From positions 62,001 through 126,000 of the forward strand of contig NZ_CAMLHC010000002.1 in NCBI RefSeq assembly GCF_946479755.1: a DNA stretch of 64,000 nucleotides, written 5' to 3'. The notes under the pieces are model-generated. The model worked only from the letters and a program-made list of their open reading frames with translations, was not told where the DNA came from and made no database searches. Each line of letters starts with the position of its first letter. The stretch's first letter is position 1. The DNA is from an uncultured Chitinophaga sp. GTDB taxonomy: Bacteria; Bacteroidota; Bacteroidia; Chitinophagales; Chitinophagaceae. Positions 51,036 through 59,662 of this stretch are shown here, one piece after another. A program made the position numbers and the translations under genes.

Positions 51036-53609
51036 TTACTGCACTACTTCCTGCATGCCCTGCATACCGCCGGCCATGTTCTTGCGTTTGAACAACGTCA
51101 TATCCACTTTTCCGAAGCGATAAGCGAAGTTGAGGCGGATCATCTGCGGGTCACGGAGCCGGTTGTAATACTGCGTGAAGTAAGCGCTTTCAGAGTACTG
51201 GTCCATTTTGCGGGTCCTGAAGATATCGCTGAAAGCCAGTGTCACCGAAGCGGCATTGTTTTTCAGGAAGCTCTTCTTGATAGCAGCATCTACGGCGTAG
51301 AAGGAAGCAATGTAACCTTGTGACGCGTTTTGTGACTGCTGCATAGGAGGCCCGTCCTGTCTGCCTTTGTTGTCGTTAACCGGCAGATTAGTTTTGGACT
51401 GGTACAAACCGGTGAGCTGTATCTCGAAATTGAGCGGCAGCTTGAAGGTATTGTTCAGTTTACCAAACCAAGCCCACAGGGCGTCCTGCGAAGGCTGGCC
51501 GGTATTGTCCGTATTAATTTTTGAATTATAAATGTTCACGTTGGCAGACATCGACCACCATTTGGTCAGGGTATTCATAGACGTCAGTTCCGCACCCATG
51601 GAGTAGCTGGAATTGGCGTTAATGTAAGTGTTCACCAGCAGTTCGGCGCCATTGGCAGGATCGGTTTCCTTGGTGAGGAAGCGGGTGATCAAACCGTTGG
51701 TATGCTTGTAGTACACGGTACCCATGAAGGTGTTGTTGCCTTTGAATGTTTTGAGGTAAGACATTTCCACGGAGTTGGTGAACTCAGGCACCAGGCCGGG
51801 ATTACCCTTCGTGATGTTCAGTTTATCGGTGGAGTCGGTAAACGGAATCAGCTGGAAGAAGTTGGGCCTGTTGATCCTGCGGGTATAGCTAACCTGCAGT
51901 TCCTGGTCATGCTTCAGCTTCTGGCTGAGGAATACAGACGGGAACAGGCTGACAGGGTAGTTGTTTTTAAACTCCTGCTTTACGTTGATCAGTTCCCCGT
52001 TGTAGTCGGAGCTTTCCGCACGCAGGCCCACTTTGTAACCAAAGTTTTTGATGGTTTGGGAGATGCTGGCGTAAGCGGCGTATACGTTGTCCGTATTCTT
52101 GAAATTGTTGGATGCACCAGGGATCAGTTTGTATTCATTGGTCTGGTGGTCGAAGATGTAGTTATTGAAATTGGTTTCCGTACGGCGGCTGGACATGCGC
52201 AGCCCTGTTTCCAGTTTCAGGCTTTTGGTGAAAGGCCTTACGTAGTCTGTCTGTACGGTGATGAAGCTGATCTTGCCGTTGCCGAGTATCTGTTGTTTGT
52301 CGGTACGGTTGATGATGCTGCCCTGGCCGTTGCTGTAGAAATCGGTGATGTAGTCAGCGTTGTTTTTGCTTTTACCGCCGAAGTAGTTCGCGTCTACCGT
52401 CAGTTCTTCTCCTTCCCTGGGGAACAGGTGTTTCATGCCCAGTACCAGTCCGTTCGCGTCGAATGCCATTTTGGAATGGGAGTTACGTTCGCTGAACATG
52501 TGGGAGACGTCTTTTCCCCTGATGGTATCAGTGAAGATGTTGATATTCTCTTCCGGTTTGAATTCACCGTGTACTTTGATTCCGGAGATGGAGAAGGTGG
52601 TACGGTTGGTGGCAAACCAGTCTACGCCTACTTTTCCGAAGGCGAAGCCGCCATTGGATTTGTTGGTGTTGGACTGGAGGATGTGCGTGTTAGGGTTGTC
52701 GCCGAAGTTAAGCCTGTCGGTGGTACCGGAGGTGCGGCTCTTCATCTGGTTGCCCATGGCGCTGGCCGAGAAATTGAGTTTACCCTGACGTACATTGAAG
52801 TCGGCGCCTGCATTGAGTGCGCCGCGTTTGTCCACGCCGGCGCGGAGGTTACCGTTGTAACCGGTTTTACGGTTTTTCTTCAGTACGATGTTGAGGATGC
52901 CTGCGTTGCCGCCGGAGGCGTCGTATTTGGCGGAAGGGTTGGTGATCACTTCCACGCTTTCGATCGCATCAGCAGGGATCTGTTCGAGGGTGAGGGTGGT
53001 GGGCCGGCCATCGATGAACAGCTGCGGGGCGCTGTTACGCAGGGTAACATTCCCGTCGATGTCCACATTCACGGAGGGCACGTTTTTCATCACGTCGAGG
53101 GCGGTACCGCCGGTGCTCGTGATATTTTTCTCCACGTTAAATACCTTCTTGTCAATATCCATCTGCATGATGGGTTTGGAGCCGGTAACGGTTACGCCTT
53201 GCAGCTGAGTAGTGCTGGAGGCCAGTTTGATATTACCGAGGTCTTTATCGATCGGAGGAAATACGACCGGCTGGGTATAGGTTTTATAACCAGTGCCGGA
53301 AGCCTGTAATTTGAGCGGTCCTCTGAGTGGCAGTTCGTCGAGGCTGAACTCCCCGTTGGCCTGGGTGAGCACACCCTTTACGAGCACGTCTTTCATCTTT
53401 TTGGTGGCGGAGTCCATACGGCCCTGCAGGATGATCACGGAGGCATAACCGACGGGTTTGCCATCGGCGTCAATTAATTTCCCATATACATGTCCGATAT
53501 TGCCTGGACCTTTGCCAGCCATACCGGGGGGCATTTTTCCGCCCGGGGCCTGGGCGTGTGCTTGTGTCACCAGGAGCACAAACATGAAAAACAAATAGAT
53601 TTTTCGCAT
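51036..53609 (-). CDS. TonB-dependent receptor, outer-membrane beta-barrel family
   Basis: An 857-residue receptor, starting at 53609 with signal MRKIYLFFMFVLLVTQAHAQ. A glycine/methionine/proline-rich linker is followed by a carboxypeptidase regulatory-like domain (GHVYGKLIDADGKPVGYASVIIL), a plug (TALDVMKNVPSVNVDIDGNVTLRNSAPQLFIDGRPTTL) and a large barrel. The TLEQIPADAIESVEVITNPSAKYDASGGNAGILNIVLKK segment marks the OMP_b-brl_3 family, whose substrates are mostly unknown. No SusD partner is present. A LytTR regulator and LytS-like kinase gene lie directly upstream on the same strand, suggesting control by that pair. Confidence 0.9.
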   Translation of the reverse strand: MRKIYLFFMFVLLVTQAHAQAPGGKMPPGMAGKGPGNIGHVYGKLIDADGKPVGYASVIILQGRMDSATKKMKDVLVKGVLTQANGEFSLDELPLRGPLKLQASGTGYKTYTQPVVFPPIDKDLGNIKLASSTTQLQGVTVTGSKPIMQMDIDKKVFNVEKNITSTGGTALDVMKNVPSVNVDIDGNVTLRNSAPQLFIDGRPTTLTLEQIPADAIESVEVITNPSAKYDASGGNAGILNIVLKKNRKTGYNGNLRAGVDKRGALNAGADFNVRQGKLNFSASAMGNQMKSRTSGTTDRLNFGDNPNTHILQSNTNKSNGGFAFGKVGVDWFATNRTTFSISGIKVHGEFKPEENINIFTDTIRGKDVSHMFSERNSHSKMAFDANGLVLGMKHLFPREGEELTVDANYFGGKSKNNADYITDFYSNGQGSIINRTDKQQILGNGKISFITVQTDYVRPFTKSLKLETGLRMSSRRTETNFNNYIFDHQTNEYKLIPGASNNFKNTDNVYAAYASISQTIKNFGYKVGLRAESSDYNGELINVKQEFKNNYPVSLFPSVFLSQKLKHDQELQVSYTRRINRPNFFQLIPFTDSTDKLNITKGNPGLVPEFTNSVEMSYLKTFKGNNTFMGTVYYKHTNGLITRFLTKETDPANGAELLVNTYINANSSYSMGAELTSMNTLTKWWSMSANVNIYNSKINTDNTGQPSQDALWAWFGKLNNTFKLPLNFEIQLTGLYQSKTNLPVNDNKGRQDGPPMQQSQNASQGYIASFYAVDAAIKKSFLKNNAASVTLAFSDIFRTRKMDQYSESAYFTQYYNRLRDPQMIRLNFAYRFGKVDMTLFKRKNMAGGMQGMQEVVQ

Positions 53610-53630
53610 TGTATTAGAATTCTGAGTATA

Positions 53631-53665
53631 CAAAAGTAGACTTGCCAAATCGATTTTTTTGGCAA
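53631..53665 (-). promoter_or_regulatory. Promoter and operator-like dyad of the receptor gene
   Basis: On the minus strand TACTTTTG (53631-53638) matches the -7 motif, 22 bases before the start codon. Immediately upstream lies TTGCCAAA - 8 bases - TTTGGCAA (53642-53665), a perfect inverted repeat covering the space between the -7 and -33 regions, a classic repressor position. Confidence 0.55.
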
Positions 53666-53706
53666 ATGAGATGAAAGGGTGCTTTTTTGCTACAAAACGG
53701 GCTTTA

Positions 53707-54414
53707 TCAGGATTGACTTTTTCCGGCGATGGCATAAAGGGCGTCCCGGTAGGTGTCGCCAACGGGCAGCTCTGTATCCTGTAAGAACACGCTGTTTTTC
53801 CGGATAGCCGTAATGGCGGCCACGGAAATGATGTACGATTTGTGAATACGGATGAACCGGGCGGGTGGCAGCTGCTCTTCGAGGCTTTTGATGCTCATAC
53901 GGGTGATGACTGGTTTGTTGGTGCTTTTCAGGTGGATTTTTACATAATCCTTTAATCCTTCTACCCAGATGATATCCGCGAAGACCACTTTAAAGAGGCT
54001 GTAATCTACGTTGACGAAGAAAAAATCGCTCTGGTCGCGGGCAGCTTTGCCGGCGCTTCTGAGCTGATGCAGTTCGTTGGCTTTGTTGCAGGCTTTGACA
54101 AAACGTTCCAGGGATACCGGTTTAACGAGGTAGTCGGTCACGTCGAGATTAAACCCTTCGAGGGCGTATTTCTCATAAGCGGTGATCAGGATGACGAGGG
54201 GTTTGCTGGCCATGGATTGCAGGAACTGCAGGCCGGTAAGGCCAGGCATCTGGATATCGAGGAACAGCAGGTCTACCTGTTGCGTCCGCAACACTTCCAT
54301 GGCTTCGAAAGCGTTGTTACATTTTGCTACCAGTTGCAGATAAGGCACCATGCTGATATTGTCTTCCAGCAAGTCGAGCGCCAGCGGTTCGTCATCAATG
54401 GCTATACATCTCAT
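53707..54414 (-). CDS. LytTR-family response regulator
   Basis: A 235-residue regulator with a receiver (acidic pair D7/D8, phosphoacceptor D53 in LLFLDIQMPGLTG, lysine in YLVKPVSLERF) and a LytTR DNA-binding domain from about residue 130 (DFFFVNVDYSLFKVVFADIIWVEGLKDYVKIHL, RFIRIHKSYIISVAAI). The ATG at 54414 is used since the codon before it is TTG. It follows the kinase gene by 22 bases, and the receptor gene lies downstream with its own promoter. Confidence 0.94.
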   Translation of the reverse strand: MRCIAIDDEPLALDLLEDNISMVPYLQLVAKCNNAFEAMEVLRTQQVDLLFLDIQMPGLTGLQFLQSMASKPLVILITAYEKYALEGFNLDVTDYLVKPVSLERFVKACNKANELHQLRSAGKAARDQSDFFFVNVDYSLFKVVFADIIWVEGLKDYVKIHLKSTNKPVITRMSIKSLEEQLPPARFIRIHKSYIISVAAITAIRKNSVFLQDTELPVGDTYRDALYAIAGKSQS

Positions 54415-54436
54415 CAAAAAATGTTGATTTTGGCAT

Positions 54437-55477
54437 TTAATGCAGGTCCAGCTGCAATGTTACGTAAAACCAGTCATCTTTGGTATTGATCTGGAGTACG
54501 TAATTATTCCCATAAAGCAGGTTGAGCCGGCGTTTTACATTGGCCAGCCCGATACCGCTGGTTTTATCTTTGACTTCTTCCGATGCGGTGCTGTACTTGT
54601 TCCTGACGGCGAAAAAGAGTTTATCCGCCGTGGTGAACAGGTTGATATCGATCTGGGCGTTCATGATGAAGCCTGTGCCGTGTTTGAAGGCGTTTTCCAC
54701 AAAGGGTATCAGCAACATCGGCTCTATCTCGTAGTGATTGTTGGGCACATTCATTTCCACGTTGATCACCACATTTTTGCCAAAACGCTGCCGTTGCAGG
54801 TCGATATAGCTTTGCAGGTACTCCACTTCGCGCTGAAGAGGCATTTTCTCTTCGTCCGCTTCGTAGAGCATATACCGCATCAGCGAGGATAATTTTATGA
54901 GGGAGGGCTCCAGCAGGTCCGATTTTTTCCGGGCCAGCGACACCATATTATTAAGCACATTGAACATGAAGTGGGGGCTTACCTGCGATCGCAGGAGGGA
55001 CAGCTCTGTTTTCAGGTTCTCGTTTTCCCGGGCGCTCACTTTCCGGTCCATCAGTATCCGTTCCCGTACCATCTGGAACGCGGTGCTGGCCGATAAGATA
55101 AACAGGAAGGCAAAAACGGTGAAGAGGATCAGCGGCTTCAGGTCTACCGCCGCTTTTCCCAGGTAAAACCGTTCAAAGGCGAAGCGCATGGTGCAAAAAA
55201 ACAGGAACACCAGCAGCAGCACGCCGGTGTATTCCATGGTCCGTTTTTGCTGTACCAGCTTGGGTATCAGGTAAAAAGCGTTGGTGTAAAAAAAGATGAT
55301 CTGGGTGAGGTAAAAACCCAGCAGGAAGTAAAACCAGGACGCCCGTTCCGCCATCTCGGCAGGAGATGGTTTTTCGTAGGTAGGACGCAGCAGGAAAGGG
55401 AGCGAGTACAACAGCGTCCACACGAGTGCATGCGTCGCGACAATAGCCCATTTGCGGTTATACCATTCATTTGCCAT
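54437..55477 (-). CDS. LytS/YesM-type sensor histidine kinase
   Basis: A 346-residue inner-membrane kinase with four N-terminal membrane helices (residues about 10-135), then the His_kinase domain with H169 in LRSQVSPHFMFNVLNNMVSLARKK and an ATPase part (EPMLLIPFVENAFKHG, TSGIGLANVKRRLNLLYG). There is no periplasmic sensor domain, so it probably senses within the membrane. It is paired with the LytTR regulator 22 bases downstream. Confidence 0.93.
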   Translation of the reverse strand: MANEWYNRKWAIVATHALVWTLLYSLPFLLRPTYEKPSPAEMAERASWFYFLLGFYLTQIIFFYTNAFYLIPKLVQQKRTMEYTGVLLLVFLFFCTMRFAFERFYLGKAAVDLKPLILFTVFAFLFILSASTAFQMVRERILMDRKVSARENENLKTELSLLRSQVSPHFMFNVLNNMVSLARKKSDLLEPSLIKLSSLMRYMLYEADEEKMPLQREVEYLQSYIDLQRQRFGKNVVINVEMNVPNNHYEIEPMLLIPFVENAFKHGTGFIMNAQIDINLFTTADKLFFAVRNKYSTASEEVKDKTSGIGLANVKRRLNLLYGNNYVLQINTKDDWFYVTLQLDLH

Positions 55478-55548
55478 GCCGCAATTTAGAGAATAATGAC
55501 GATGCTGCAGGACAAGTTGCGACCAACGCCCCTATTCCCACGATGATC

Positions 55549-55701
55549 TCGCAAAGAGGCTAAGTGAGCCAAGAACGCAAAGTTTTTTTAAGCATATATA
55601 AGAAAGCAAAGGAGCGGAGATCAAATTTAATGTCCGCTCCTTTGCTTTCTTATTAATCTCAAACGTTCTTTGCTTTCTTTGCTCACTTGGTTTCTTTGCG
55701 A
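55549..55701. repeat. Nested inverted repeat, GCAAAG family, copy 3
   Basis: The inner arms (55599-55618 and 55633-55652) are a perfect 20-base inverted repeat containing AGCAAAGGAGCG, around a 14-base loop. Outer pairs include AAGAACG/CGTTCTT, GTGAGC/GCTCAC and CTCGCAAAGA/TCTTTGCGAG. The right arm runs into the last codons of the ABC1 kinase gene (stop at 55683). It shares GGAGCG and GCAAAG words with the elements at 32338 and 35689. Confidence 0.7.
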
Positions 55702-57005
55702 GGCGAGAACCCGCTGGCGCCGGTCACGATATTGGCTTTCAGTTCACTTAAGATAGAATACAACCCGAAATAGGTGCGGTTAATATATAAGCTATGCCGG
55801 GACCCTCTGGCCACTTTGGACTCCCTGACTTCCTTCATGTTAGAAAGTTCCTCCATGTAAGCGTAGATTTCATTGAAATAGGCTTCATTGCCGAAGTCAA
55901 AATGGTCTACGGTGAAGGGGAGGGTGAGCAGGTCTATCATATGCTGGAAAAGCCCGGAGAAGAATTCCACTTCTTTGGGGGTATCCGTCGGGTGGATCAT
56001 TTCCAGGTTGGTATATATTTCATAGCGGCGCTTGTCGTCTTTCAGCACCTCTTTATCGGTGAGCAGGAAATAATTGTAGTAGAAATCTTCCGGTATTTCT
56101 TTTACGCAGCCGAAATCGAAAATGCCCACGCTACCGTCGGGCCGCATGAGGAAGTTGCCCGGGTGCGGATCGGCGTGTACCTGTTTCAGCTGGTGTACCT
56201 GGAACTGGTAAAAATCCCAGAGGGCCTGCCCGATTTTATTGCGGGCTTCCTGGGAGGGGTTGCCCTGCAGAAATTCTTTCAGGTGCTGCCCGTCGAGCCA
56301 GTCCATCGTGATGATCCTGTCGGACGACAGTTCCGGGTAGTACTGCGGGAACAGCAGGTGGGGAATATGGGCGCATTCGCGGGAAAGGGCCATGGAACGG
56401 GTCAGCTCCAGTTTATAGTCCGTTTCTTCCAGCAGTTTGCTTTCTATCTCCTCAAAATACTTGTCCATATCCACTTCGTTCATGCCCACAATGCGGATGG
56501 CAAAGGGTTTTACGATGCGGAGGTCTGATTTTACGCTGTTGGCCACGCCGGGGTATTGTATTTTCACGGCCAGTGCTTTCCCGTCTTTCCAGGCTTTATG
56601 TACCTGGCCGATGGAGGCGGCGTTGGAGGCGCGCATTTCAAAGGTGTCGTACAGCTGTGCGGGTGATTTGCCCAGCGTTTTTACGAACGTGTTGACCACC
56701 AGCGGGCCGGAAAGCGGTGGCGCGCTGTATTGCGACATGGCGAATTTCTCGGTGTAGGCTTTGGGCAGCATGCCTTTATCCATACTGAGCATCTGCGCTA
56801 CCTTCAGGGCGCTGCCTTTCAGGCTGCTGAGCGTTTCGTAAATATCAGCGGCGTTATCCTGGTGGAGCGTCTCTTTGGATAGGGACGGGTCCACCAGTTT
56901 ACGGGTATAATGTTTAATATAGTTGGTCCCTACTTTCAGTCCGGTGGTGACAAATTTTCCCGCCCTTTCCACTTTGGAGGTGGGAATATTGGATTGTTCT
57001 TTCAT
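55683..57005 (-). CDS. ABC1/AarF/UbiB-family atypical kinase
   Basis: A 440-residue protein-kinase-like protein. The family landmark KxGQ region appears as SLKGSALKVAQMLSMDKG, the alanine-rich nucleotide loop as ASNAASIGQVHKAWKDGKALAVKIQYPGV, then ETDYKLELTRS, the catalytic loop QVHADPHPGNFLM and the metal-binding IFDFGCVKEI. Family members (UbiB, COQ8) support isoprenoid quinone lipid metabolism through ATPase activity; a Bacteroidota member could serve menaquinone or another membrane lipid. It follows a TetR gene by 5 bases and both are likely controlled by that regulator. Its last codons lie inside a repeat element. Confidence 0.9.
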   Translation of the reverse strand: MKEQSNIPTSKVERAGKFVTTGLKVGTNYIKHYTRKLVDPSLSKETLHQDNAADIYETLSSLKGSALKVAQMLSMDKGMLPKAYTEKFAMSQYSAPPLSGPLVVNTFVKTLGKSPAQLYDTFEMRASNAASIGQVHKAWKDGKALAVKIQYPGVANSVKSDLRIVKPFAIRIVGMNEVDMDKYFEEIESKLLEETDYKLELTRSMALSRECAHIPHLLFPQYYPELSSDRIITMDWLDGQHLKEFLQGNPSQEARNKIGQALWDFYQFQVHQLKQVHADPHPGNFLMRPDGSVGIFDFGCVKEIPEDFYYNYFLLTDKEVLKDDKRRYEIYTNLEMIHPTDTPKEVEFFSGLFQHMIDLLTLPFTVDHFDFGNEAYFNEIYAYMEELSNMKEVRESKVARGSRHSLYINRTYFGLYSILSELKANIVTGASGFSPRKETK

Positions 57006-57010
57006 AAAGC

Positions 57011-57637
57011 CTATTTCCGCGTAAAGATGAATTTGCCAAAGTCGAGCAGTGAATCCAGGGTATTGGATTTTATCAGCTGGAAGCTGAGGTTGACTGCTTT
57101 TTCGATGGCAGCATCTGTCATTTCAAAATTGGCGCTGGAATCGTTAAGCCAGTATTTCAGTACGAAAAGAGCCTGTACCCAGAAGCCATGTACATATTGA
57201 TCGGAGATATATTTTCTTTCCTTGATTTCGTTGGAGACATACCCTTCTTTTATCAGTTCCCTTACATAGGCGTAAAAGGCATGTTTGAAGGTGTCCAGTT
57301 TATTGCGGTAAAGGTCCGGCAGCCTGAATTGTTCCCTTTGTTGCAGGAAATAGCTGCGGTCGTCCTTAAGTTTCTGTACCCAGAGGAAATAAAAGGCCAG
57401 CAGTTTTTCCTGTGCGGAATATTGCTGGTACGTTTCGTCGTTGCGCAGTTGTGCGAGGGTATCTTCAAAAACAGCCAGCCAGATGTCTTTTTCGATAGCT
57501 TCCAGTGAACTGTAATGTTCATAGAAAGCGTTTTCGGCGATGTCCAACTGTTTGCAAAGGCTATATACAGAAACAGGGGCTTTACCGTTTTCCAGCCAAT
57601 AAAGTTTGTAAGCGTTACGGATGAGTTGTTTGTCCAT
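57011..57637 (-). CDS. TetR-family transcriptional regulator
   Basis: A 208-residue regulator starting at 57637 (MDKQLIRNAYKLYWLENGKAP). The N-terminal helix-turn-helix is SVYSLCKQLDIAENAFYEHYSSLEAIEKDIWLAVFEDTL, a divergent form with YEHY in place of the common YYHF. The remainder is a helical, aromatic-rich ligand domain. It is first gene in a two-gene operon with the ABC1 kinase, 5 bases apart. The upstream leader is structured. Confidence 0.85.
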   Translation of the reverse strand: MDKQLIRNAYKLYWLENGKAPVSVYSLCKQLDIAENAFYEHYSSLEAIEKDIWLAVFEDTLAQLRNDETYQQYSAQEKLLAFYFLWVQKLKDDRSYFLQQREQFRLPDLYRNKLDTFKHAFYAYVRELIKEGYVSNEIKERKYISDQYVHGFWVQALFVLKYWLNDSSANFEMTDAAIEKAVNLSFQLIKSNTLDSLLDFGKFIFTRK

Positions 57638-57664
57638 GTGCAAGGTTTTACTATGGTTGTAATA

Positions 57665-57724
57665 CCCCGCCCGGAGCGGTCCGGAGGTTATCATCTGCGG
57701 GGAAAAACACTGTATACAAATTTA
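57665..57724 (-). promoter_or_regulatory. Promoter and structured leader of the TetR/ABC1 operon
   Basis: TAAATTTG on the minus strand (57717-57724) matches the -7 motif. The leader between it and the start codon can form a stem CCCCGC/GCGGGG (57665-57670, 57697-57702) with an inner CCGGA/TCCGG hairpin (57671-57675, 57680-57684). Either RNA structure or operator function is possible. Confidence 0.4.
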
Positions 57725-57865
57725 CGCTTTCAGCGATTACCAACTTTAACTTTAACACCACCTTTGCATTTCATTTTTGTCATTTTTTATTTAATCATTT
57801 GATTATTTGACGCATGCGCGACGTCATGATAACTAAATAAAAAGCGATTAGATAATAAAATGATA

Positions 57866-58141
57866 TATCTTTGCCGCGTTATTCGTTTTTCTCATCTGTT
57901 AAAACGAACTACCCATGACAAAACATCTCCACATATCGCCTCTTGTGATCGTCGCCTAAAAAGGCGGCCCGACCGGGTTATTTCCTGTATTTTTTAACAT
58001 CGTTGCCGAATGCCGTGGTATGCCGTTTCCGGCCTTACCGGGATCATTCCTTTGTTATTCCGCACAGCCCTTTGCGTTGCTGCGACAGATTTGCAGTGAG
58101 ATAACCGCATCAATATTTATTACCCCTTAATTACATACGTT
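57866..58141 (+). promoter_or_regulatory. Promoter and long leader of rtcB
   Basis: TATCTTTG (57866-57873) matches the -7 motif, implying a leader of about 260 bases before rtcB. It contains a 14-codon frame, a hairpin GTCGCC-TAAAAA-GGCGGC over that frame's stop, a small CCC/GGG hairpin and a T-rich run TATTTTTT, then a CCGG/CCGG pair further on. The layout recalls a transcription-attenuation leader. The rest of the gap from 57725 to 57865 is A/T-rich with no gene. Confidence 0.45.
57915..57959 (+). CDS. Possible 14-residue leader peptide
   Basis: ATG at 57915 opens the peptide MTKHLHISPLVIVA and stops at TAA 57957-57959. The run Leu-Val-Ile-Val near the end is typical of leader peptides that sense branched-chain amino acid supply, and the stop lies in the loop of a hairpin (GTCGCC/GGCGGC). 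The gene downstream is rtcB, not an amino acid operon. It lies about 35 bases after the predicted transcription start. Translation is not proven. Confidence 0.4.
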   Translation: MTKHLHISPLVIVA

Positions 58142-59542
58142 TTGTCTGGATTAAAAACAAAAGAACTGAGTAAAATCGGTTATACCGATGACCGGGCCAG
58201 GAGCCTGGTGATCAATATTATGGCGCGGCATTTCAAACATCATGATAAGGCCGCCATTATACAGTTGCTGACGGATATTAAAGCACGTCCGGCTGATTTT
58301 TTACAGGATGAGGTGCTGGGAAAGATAGCAGCGGTTTTCGCTGACCAGCCGGAGGAGCGTCATTTTCAGTCGTTTGACCTGCGGGAGGCCGGTGGGCCGC
58401 TGAAGGTATACGGCGGTAAAGAGATAGAACATGCCGCCCGTCAGCAGATGGACCTGGCCATGTCGTTGCCCGTTACCGTACAGGGGGCGCTGATGCCCGA
58501 CGCGCATATGGGCTATGGCCTGCCGGTAGGCGGCGTGCTGGCCACCGAACAGGCGGTGATCCCTTACGCAGTAGGGGTGGACATCGGGTGCCGCATGGCG
58601 CTCACCCTGTTCGATGAAGGAGACAGTTTTCTGAAGCGCTACAGTTACCAGTTGAAAATGGCGATGAAGGAATATACCCACTTCGGCATGGAAGGAGGAC
58701 TGGAATTCCACCAGGAGCATGCGGTGCTGGACAGGCCGGAGTTCCGGGACACGCCGCTGCTGAAAAGCCTGCATGGCAAAGCGGTGCGGCAGCTGGGATC
58801 GTCCGGCAGCGGCAACCACTTTGTGGAGTTCGGGCTGCTGACGCTGGAGGAAGGCAACTCGTTGTCGCTGCCGCCGAAGCAGTACCTGGCTTTGTTGTCG
58901 CACTCCGGCAGCCGTGGCCTGGGCGCCGCTATCGCGCAGCACTATACGAAAATTGCGACCGATACCTGTAAGCTGCCGCGTGCTGCGCAGCAGCTGGCCT
59001 GGCTGGACATGAACAGCGAAGCGGGGCAGGAGTACTGGTTGAGCATGAACCTGGCAGGGGATTACGCCCGTGCCTGCCATCAGCAGATACATCGTCATCT
59101 GGCGAAAGCGACTGGGCTGAAGAGTTTGACGACCATCGAAAACCACCACAATTTTGCGTGGGAGGAAACGCTGACGGATACACGGAAAGTGATCATCCAC
59201 CGGAAAGGCGCCACTCCGGCGCATGCCGGCGAGCTGGGCATTATTCCCGGCAGCATGACCACGCCGGCCTACCTGGTACGGGGCAAAGGTGTGGAGCAGT
59301 CTTTGTATTCCGCTGCGCATGGGGCTGGCAGAGCGATGAGCCGCTCCAAAGCCCGGCAGAAAATGACCGTATCGGCACTGAATAAAATAGTGGCCAACGC
59401 GGGCGTGACCCTGATCGGCGGCAGCGTGGAGGAAAACCCGCTGGCCTACAAGGATATTGACCAGGTGATGGACGCACAGCGGGAGCTGGTGCAGGTAGAA
59501 GGCCGCTTTATACCGGCCATCGTGCGGATGAATAAAGAATAG
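58142..59542 (+). CDS. rtcB: RtcB-family RNA ligase
   Basis: A 466-residue RNA ligase that joins 2',3'-cyclic phosphate or 3'-phosphate ends to 5'-hydroxyl ends using GTP and manganese. Motifs: ALMPDAHMGYGLPVGGV, VGVDIGCRM (metal ligands), GSSGSGNHFVEFG, LLSHSGSRGLG, IENHHNFAWEE, GIIPGSMTTPAYLVRG and the guanylylated histidine in SAAHGAGRAMSRSKA. All are intact. No in-frame ATG lies ahead of the conserved part, so TTG at 58142 is the likely start (ATT at 58130 is the only other option before a stop). No archease or prfH gene is nearby. A repair role after toxin or stress cleavage is likely. Confidence 0.94.
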   Translation: MSGLKTKELSKIGYTDDRARSLVINIMARHFKHHDKAAIIQLLTDIKARPADFLQDEVLGKIAAVFADQPEERHFQSFDLREAGGPLKVYGGKEIEHAARQQMDLAMSLPVTVQGALMPDAHMGYGLPVGGVLATEQAVIPYAVGVDIGCRMALTLFDEGDSFLKRYSYQLKMAMKEYTHFGMEGGLEFHQEHAVLDRPEFRDTPLLKSLHGKAVRQLGSSGSGNHFVEFGLLTLEEGNSLSLPPKQYLALLSHSGSRGLGAAIAQHYTKIATDTCKLPRAAQQLAWLDMNSEAGQEYWLSMNLAGDYARACHQQIHRHLAKATGLKSLTTIENHHNFAWEETLTDTRKVIIHRKGATPAHAGELGIIPGSMTTPAYLVRGKGVEQSLYSAAHGAGRAMSRSKARQKMTVSALNKIVANAGVTLIGGSVEENPLAYKDIDQVMDAQRELVQVEGRFIPAIVRMNKE

Positions 59543-59565
59543 CCGCTACCGTTATGACGGTAAAA

Positions 59566-59602
59566 ACGGGTCGGAGGCATCATGCCCCGACCCGTGCTTT
59601 TT
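59566..59602 (+). terminator. Intrinsic terminator after rtcB
   Basis: Perfect 9-bp stem ACGGGTCGG/CCGACCCGT (59566-59574, 59587-59595) with an inner GGCAT/ATGCC stem, followed by GCTTTTT. A textbook terminator 23 bases after the rtcB stop, separating it from the next gene. Confidence 0.88.
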
Positions 59603-59662
59603 CCCGGGGTACTGGTAAATATGAGAAAGAATAAGTATTTTAATGAGCTCATTTTTCTACCT

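Noticed and set aside
51702..53309. Long open frame (about 535 codons) on the plus strand
   Set aside because: Antisense to the second TonB receptor gene. The valine- and phenylalanine-heavy translation is a typical shadow and has no start context or partner.
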